Origin: Candidatus Heimdallarchaeota archaeon
GTDB lineage: Archaea > Asgardarchaeota > Heimdallarchaeia > Heimdallarchaeales > Heimdallarchaeaceae
DNA: 29,469 nucleotides
Assembly: GCA_016839875.1 (NCBI GenBank)
Contig: JAEOTK010000364.1
Location: 1 to 29,469, forward strand
Direction of reading: 5' to 3'
How positions within the stretch are numbered: the first letter of the stretch is position 1; the number at the start of each line of letters is the position of its first letter. The translations under genes were made by a program, and so were the position numbers. This document shows, piece after piece, positions 25,571-29,469 of the stretch. The notes under the pieces are model-generated. The model had not been told where the DNA came from. It did no database searches and saw only the letters and a list, made by a program, of their open reading frames with translations.

Positions 25571-26378
25571 TTTGAATATCACCAGCTATTTGTTCTCTTA
25601 GACAAGGCAAAATAGGACCTATAAACATACAATTTTCTGCAGTAATTAAGGAATTAATATCGATTTCTTCCTCTTTGCTTATTTTTTCGAAAGGATATCC
25701 ACGAATTATAACAAAGGGAATACGTTCATTAGTTTCTCCCATCAAGGTTTCAGCAGCTGTTGCTAATTGATCAGCTATTGCTCTTGTAGTGATGTGCATT
25801 GGTCTTCCAAAAAGATCCTTATTCCCACGCTCATCAATGACAGATCGGAAACCAAAAGTTGCTAGAGCCCCACCTACTGTTCCTAAACGCAGCGGCATTG
25901 TTCTAGAATCTGCTATTATTATTCCAATATACTTACCTGTTTTACTTTTTAGTTCTTCATGTAATTTTTCTGCAGATTCCTTACAATTCTTAGGGAGCAT
26001 TATAATCTGATTATCTTCCACATTTGATTGATCAGAACCAGCATTTGCTAATAATCCATATTTATTTATTGTAGTGATTGCTCCAGGTACGCACCCAATG
26101 TATTCATCATCGGTTTCGTCCAAAATTACTTGTGCAAATTCTGGATCGATTCTCGCTTTCACAGCTAATTTTTCTGCCAATTTAGTTGGTGTTATGGATG
26201 AATAATGAACTATACGATTTTCAACAACAGATACTATTTTACTAGCAACGACTAATATATCATTTTCTTCAAAAGAAAGGTTCTCTTGTTTCATAGATTC
26301 AAAAAGAACTGAAACTAAATCGTCATCTTCTTCTAGGATTTTATTAGATTCAATTGGAATAATTTCTAGTTTCGGCAT
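25563..26378 (-). CDS. cofE: Coenzyme F420-0:L-glutamate ligase
   Basis: 271 aa from the ATG at 26378 (MPKLEIIPI); a TTG at 26405 would add nine residues of poor quality. It adds gamma-linked glutamates to F420-0 using GTP. Matching family stretches: ENDILVVASKIVSVVENRIV, PEFAQVILDETDDEY, GLLANAGSDQSNV, IGIIIADSRTMPLRLGTVGG and KDLFGRPMHITTRAIADQLA. It implies the organism makes F420. The gene overlaps the downstream DHPS-like gene by 8 nt, forming a two-gene cofactor unit, and follows the JAMM protease gene by 72 nt on the same strand. Confidence 0.93.
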   Translation of the reverse strand: MPKLEIIPIESNKILEEDDDLVSVLFESMKQENLSFEENDILVVASKIVSVVENRIVHYSSITPTKLAEKLAVKARIDPEFAQVILDETDDEYIGCVPGAITTINKYGLLANAGSDQSNVEDNQIIMLPKNCKESAEKLHEELKSKTGKYIGIIIADSRTMPLRLGTVGGALATFGFRSVIDERGNKDLFGRPMHITTRAIADQLATAAETLMGETNERIPFVIIRGYPFEKISKEEEIDINSLITAENCMFIGPILPCLREQIAGDIQND

Positions 26379-26450
26379 TGATATCAATCTCAAATAATAT
26401 TTCAAAAACTCTTCTAATAATGTTAATTTTCAAAATAGTCACAGATAGAT

Positions 26451-27293
26451 TCAGGTCAGAAATGCAAGTAGAAACCAGACTATAGCTATGAGCACTATTG
26501 AGACAATATTAAGAATTGCATACAAATTGAATGTTTCTTCATTGTATATCTTATTCACATTTTGAGCTATTGTATTCAATCTAGTATCAATAGATTCGAG
26601 TATTTCTTTACCTTCTCCTCCTTCAACATATTGCTCAGATGCTTCACTTAAAACATCAACAAAACCATGTAGAAGCTCTTTATCTTCACTTTCTAATGAA
26701 GGTGAAACGACAGTTTCAAGCTTCTGATGCAGAATTCGAACCTCAGCTTTAGAAAGCTTAGGAAGCTCCCATTTCAAATCAACTTCAACTAGATTTGACA
26801 GATGCTTAGTTATATCATCAAAGAAGTACCCAAATGGAATAGCTTGATAATCTAGATCACTTATTAGTCTGAAGAATTGAATCTCTAAATCCTTCTGTTT
26901 GGATGTCTTGTAATATTTTGAAGGATCTATGACTAAAGCAACTGCTTGAGGAAATAAATTCTGATAAGTACGTTGAGTACCCTTATCTGTCCCAGATAGA
27001 AAACATCCATATGAGGGGTGAGTATGAGCCCACCCTACGATAGATTCCCTTTTATCTCGATGTTGTAAATCTTCAACAATTTGTACAAGAGCTTCATCAT
27101 CTAATACAACGAACGTAGATGTTTGTTTTTGCTTTCCTGTATCAAAATCTGTTATTACTAAAGTTTCCCCATCATCACTGAGATACCCTAATAAGACACC
27201 AGCAGATTCCTTTGAAGGATCTATAGCATCAACTGTAAGTATCTTGGCTATAGCATATGCGGATATCAGGATTTCTTTTTTAGAATGAGTCAT
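26451..27293 (-). CDS. Tail-anchored Rpn11/CSN5-like JAMM isopeptidase
   Basis: 280 aa. The MPN+ domain covers ~1-150: E29 in KESAGVLLG, then GWAHTHPSYGCFLSGTD, giving H90-x-H92-x7-S100-x2-D103, the full JAMM zinc site. The surrounding wording (G-W-x-H-x-H-P-x-x-G-C-x-L-S-G-x-D, then TQ) follows eukaryotic Rpn11 and CSN5 more than bacterial or simple archaeal JAMM proteins. These remove ubiquitin-like proteins from substrates. Residues ~150-250 are helical and partly coiled-coil-like (KAEVRILHQKLETVV, IDTRLNTIAQNVNKI). Residues ~257-279 form one hydrophobic helix at the extreme C-terminus, so the protein is probably tail-anchored with its active site in the cytoplasm. It follows the atypical kinase gene by 49 nt. 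Confidence 0.9.
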   Translation of the reverse strand: MTHSKKEILISAYAIAKILTVDAIDPSKESAGVLLGYLSDDGETLVITDFDTGKQKQTSTFVVLDDEALVQIVEDLQHRDKRESIVGWAHTHPSYGCFLSGTDKGTQRTYQNLFPQAVALVIDPSKYYKTSKQKDLEIQFFRLISDLDYQAIPFGYFFDDITKHLSNLVEVDLKWELPKLSKAEVRILHQKLETVVSPSLESEDKELLHGFVDVLSEASEQYVEGGEGKEILESIDTRLNTIAQNVNKIYNEETFNLYAILNIVSIVLIAIVWFLLAFLT

Positions 27294-27342
27294 ACTTTAA
27301 ATAATCATCTCACACATTCTTTTAATTTTTTTCCTCTTCCAT

Positions 27343-28389
27343 CTATATATGTGTATTCAATTCTTTTCCAATGGGTTGCTCAGTCAAGAAATAATATGCA
27401 AAATCCTTCATTAGAGCTACATCAGGGTGATCTATGGAGATGTTTAGATTATTAGTTTTATCTATAATATCCATCATTGCCCAAGTTGATAAGAATAAGT
27501 CAAGAGGATATCCTTTTGGATATAATTCCTGGAGAGAAACTCCATCTATCTCTTTCAGGTGCACATTATAACCTTGTAGAAATTGTTGGATATCACCTAT
27601 TGTTCTAATTATTGATTGAGTCTCTCGATATTCTAGATAAGCCTGTCTTCCAAAAAACGTTCCAACATCTTCAAAACGATCAAATGAACCTTGCATCCAA
27701 AAAGTGGGATCTATCAAAGCAATACTTACAACTTGACCTTGAGGTGTAGCTCTTATCATTAGATTACTTTGGTGAAAATCTCCAAAAGCATCTCCTCCTC
27801 CTTGAGAAGAAGCTACCATTTCTATAAGATTTTTAGATTGTTCCATAATTTCTTGTTCTTTGTCATCTCCACCATATATCGATAAAATTAATCTTCGATA
27901 TAACTCCTCATAGATATCAATTATTACAGGACGAGGTTTTCCCTCATGGATTATTGATAAGACATACCCAGCCCAGAAGCTTTTATCCACAACTGTATGA
28001 GCATCTTCATAATTTAATCCAGTTATTCCTTCATAAGCAATGAAAGTAGGTTGTTTTAGATTAACGTATATGTATCGAGGGATTTTGACAATTGAACGGG
28101 TAGAGAATTTTTTTTCTAAAAATGATGAATTTCTAATCTCTGTTAAGACGTCTAGTGCGCTTTCGATGAATTTGATTGCGAGTTTAGTTTTATGTTTTCC
28201 AAACTCTGACGAATAGAAGACATCAGCTACATAAACATCTCCAAATCGTCCTCCGGCTTTATAATACTCTAAATCAGTTATCTTTACTTCGAGAACATCT
28301 TTACCTACATCTTTTCTGGCTTCATCAATTAGATAATAAGAAAATGAACTAATCAGTTGTATGAGATGCGGTTTCAGAGAAGAATTCAT
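27343..28389 (-). CDS. Atypical kinase, APH/RIO-like fold
   Basis: 348 aa from the ATG at 28389; a TTG one codon earlier is unlikely. A kinase-like order is visible: a glycine loop GGRFGDV (46-52), lysine in LAIKFI (K73), a hinge-like FIAYEGITGLNY, the catalytic loop GDFHQSN (D204, N209, as in aminoglycoside-kinase HGDxxxxN with His replaced by Phe), and IDPTFW (D227, the DFG-like metal aspartate). DRFEDVGTFFGRQ follows, as in phosphotransferase-fold proteins. It may phosphorylate a protein or small molecule; no substrate can be named. It has its own TATA box 25 nt upstream, suggesting a leaderless mRNA that may continue into the JAMM gene. The divergent neighbour is the acidic repeat protein. 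Confidence 0.75.
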   Translation of the reverse strand: MNSSLKPHLIQLISSFSYYLIDEARKDVGKDVLEVKITDLEYYKAGGRFGDVYVADVFYSSEFGKHKTKLAIKFIESALDVLTEIRNSSFLEKKFSTRSIVKIPRYIYVNLKQPTFIAYEGITGLNYEDAHTVVDKSFWAGYVLSIIHEGKPRPVIIDIYEELYRRLILSIYGGDDKEQEIMEQSKNLIEMVASSQGGGDAFGDFHQSNLMIRATPQGQVVSIALIDPTFWMQGSFDRFEDVGTFFGRQAYLEYRETQSIIRTIGDIQQFLQGYNVHLKEIDGVSLQELYPKGYPLDLFLSTWAMMDIIDKTNNLNISIDHPDVALMKDFAYYFLTEQPIGKELNTHI

Positions 28390-28407
28390 CAACCTATTAT
28401 TACTTGC

Positions 28408-28419
28408 ACTTTATAAAAT
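28408..28419 (-). promoter_or_regulatory. TATA box of the kinase-JAMM unit
   Basis: On the minus strand attttataaagt is centred ~25 nt before the kinase ATG, so transcription would start at or next to the start codon. Confidence 0.55.
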
Positions 28420-28503
28420 ATTTTTGTTAGATTTTCCTTAAACTACTGCAAAACGCTTCTTTGAAAACTTGCCTTTAAAAACTTAAGTAAATTTCTCACT
28501 TAG

Positions 28504-28519
28504 AAGTTTAAGAAAACTT
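28504..28519. promoter_or_regulatory. Operator-like inverted repeat before the acidic repeat gene
   Basis: AAGTTT-N4-AAACTT is a perfect 6-bp inverted repeat 6 nt before the ATG. The AAAACTTAAG that includes its right arm (28513-28522) is repeated 35 nt upstream (28478-28487), next to a TATA-like tttaaaaa at 28474-28481. The spacing suits a repressor site over the transcription start, but AT-rich DNA makes chance possible. Confidence 0.3.
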
Positions 28520-28525
28520 AAGAAC

Positions 28526-29469
28526 ATGATGACTAGTAGTGAAATAGAGCTTCAACTAAAATCTAAAACAAGTGATATTCTTATGAATCCGGAGGAAAAT
28601 GAAGAAGAATTAGTAGACTGGGATAAAAGGAATATTACAAGATTTGCTCAATATCTATACAATCTTGCAAAAGAAAAGGTGAAACAAGATAAGGATATTG
28701 AAGAAGATGTTCTTGAAGAAGTGCTAAAAAAAGTTGAAGAAGAAGTTAAAGAGGATCTTAAAGAAAAAGTGAGGGAGAAAGTAAGAGAAAAAGTTATTAC
28801 TGGAATAAAAGAAGAACCTCCTCCAATAACGGTTTCAGATTATGATTCATTAGATGATAGAAGTGCTAGAGAACAGACACTAGAAGAGGTAACAATCGGT
28901 TTAGCTAAAGCTGTAGATGGAGAGGAGATAACAGGAGCAATTGAACCTGTAGATCAAGCTGAGATTAGAGAAATTATTGAAAAAGAACAAATACCTATTC
29001 CTTCCGAAGATTTAGAAGTAACACATAAACTTGAAGAAAAAATGGATCTTGAAGAGATTTTTGAGCCAGAGATTTCCTTTACTTCTGAAAGTATAGAAGA
29101 AGTTGTTGAAGAAATAGTTGAAGCAACAATTGAGAGTTTAGAACCTATAATAGAAGAACATATGAGTAATCTTGAACCTGTCAATCTTTCAAGCCCTATT
29201 GTTATGGAGCCCATTATAGATGAAGAAGTACTTATCCAACCAGATAGCATTCCTGAAGATATTCATAAAATAATATTTGTGGATGAAGTTACTAGTGTTC
29301 CAATTACAGAAGAAGAAGCAATTGAGATGGAAGAAATTATCTCAATTAAACCCTCAGAAGAGGTAGTAGTCACAGAACCTGTAGAAGAAGTAGTAGTCAC
29401 AGAACCTGTAGAAGAAGTAGTAGTCACAGAACCTGTAGAAGAAGTAGTAGTCACAGAACCTGTAGAAGA
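28526..29469 (+). CDS. Very acidic repeat protein, N-terminal part (cut by window end)
   Basis: Open from ATG 28526 (a second ATG follows at once) to the last base; at least 314 residues, no stop reached. The N-terminal ~50 residues look like a small folded helical segment (VDWDKRNITRFAQYLYNLAKEK). Next comes a charged helix with the short repeat KEKVREKVREKV, then a long Glu-rich, low-complexity region (IEEVVEEIVEATIESLEPIIEEH), and at the end perfect 9-residue units EEVVVTEPV. No signal peptide, cysteine or membrane segment is seen in this part. The family is not recognised. Such a chain could be a linker, scaffold or stalk preceding a C-terminal domain or anchor outside the window. It is divergent from the kinase gene with a 136-nt shared upstream region. 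Confidence 0.82.
   Translation, partial: MMTSSEIELQLKSKTSDILMNPEENEEELVDWDKRNITRFAQYLYNLAKEKVKQDKDIEEDVLEEVLKKVEEEVKEDLKEKVREKVREKVITGIKEEPPPITVSDYDSLDDRSAREQTLEEVTIGLAKAVDGEEITGAIEPVDQAEIREIIEKEQIPIPSEDLEVTHKLEEKMDLEEIFEPEISFTSESIEEVVEEIVEATIESLEPIIEEHMSNLEPVNLSSPIVMEPIIDEEVLIQPDSIPEDIHKIIFVDEVTSVPITEEEAIEMEEIISIKPSEEVVVTEPVEEVVVTEPVEEVVVTEPVEEVVVTEPVE
29357..29469 (+). repeat. 27-bp in-frame tandem repeat
   Basis: Four complete 27-bp units (29357-29383, 29384-29410, 29411-29437, 29438-29464) plus five bases of a fifth. The first unit differs by one silent base (GAG for GAA); the others are identical, indicating recent expansion or ongoing homogenisation. Each codes for EEVVVTEPV. The array is cut by the window end, so copy number is unknown. 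Confidence 0.95.

Noticed and set aside
28954..29454. Minus-strand open frames rich in Ser/Thr opposite the acidic repeat gene
   Set aside because: They are the reverse complement of Glu/Val-rich codons and of the tandem repeat; no start context or protein-like composition, and the + frame is open throughout.
1..29469. CRISPR arrays, insertion sequences, tRNA or rRNA genes
   Set aside because: No spaced direct repeats with unique spacers, no transposase frame with end repeats, and no GC-rich cloverleaf-like block stands out from the AT-rich background; the gaps between genes are all under about 210 nt.

Overview
The window looks like a piece of an Asgard (Promethearchaeota) archaeal genome. 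Its core information genes are archaeal: a PriS/PriL primase, TFB, an archaeal-type alanyl-tRNA synthetase, an XPD/Rad3-like helicase and archaeal SepF. It also carries two proteins with eukaryote-like signatures: a JAMM protease whose motif closely resembles Rpn11/CSN5, and a long tandem winged-helix protein ending in a RING-like zinc domain. The DNA is visibly AT-rich. Several genes have TATA boxes about 25-35 nt before the start codon (leaderless or nearly so), and T-runs follow several stops. CofE points to coenzyme F420. A Heimdall-like lineage is possible, but that is inference only.

Layout. 1-7473 (+): the C-terminal part of an XPD-like helicase cut by the window edge, an unrecognised 151-aa protein, a secreted membrane-anchored phospholipase-D/lamin-tail protein, then a tight dinB-priL-priS block joining a PCNA-binding translesion polymerase to the two primase subunits. 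7493-8683 (-): an Eis-like acetyltransferase. 8792-11548 (+): alaS. 11595-15766 (-): sepF, tfb, a large cell-surface glycoprotein and a pyruvoyl-dependent arginine decarboxylase. 15920-22214 (+): glutamine synthetase, the winged-helix/RING-like protein, a MazG-like protein, a LolD/MacB-type ABC ATPase, and two polytopic membrane proteins. 22241-23554 (-): a P-loop ATPase with a winged-helix end, divergent from a galactokinase-like GHMP kinase (+). 24710-28389 (-): a DHPS-like protein, CofE, the tail-anchored JAMM protease and an atypical kinase. 28526-29469 (+): the start of a very acidic protein with a 9-residue tandem repeat, cut by the window end.

How the genes fit together. The left third is DNA replication and repair. 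The middle mixes transcription, translation, cell division (SepF) and nitrogen/polyamine metabolism (GlnA and arginine decarboxylase are divergent neighbours). The right end holds the most novel material. The tail-anchored Rpn11-like protease, the adjoining atypical kinase and the divergent acidic repeat protein could form a membrane-linked signalling or protein-modification module. The winged-helix/RING-like protein is a candidate ligase-type partner elsewhere in the window. No ubiquitin, E1 or E2 gene is visible here, so that link is inferred, not seen.
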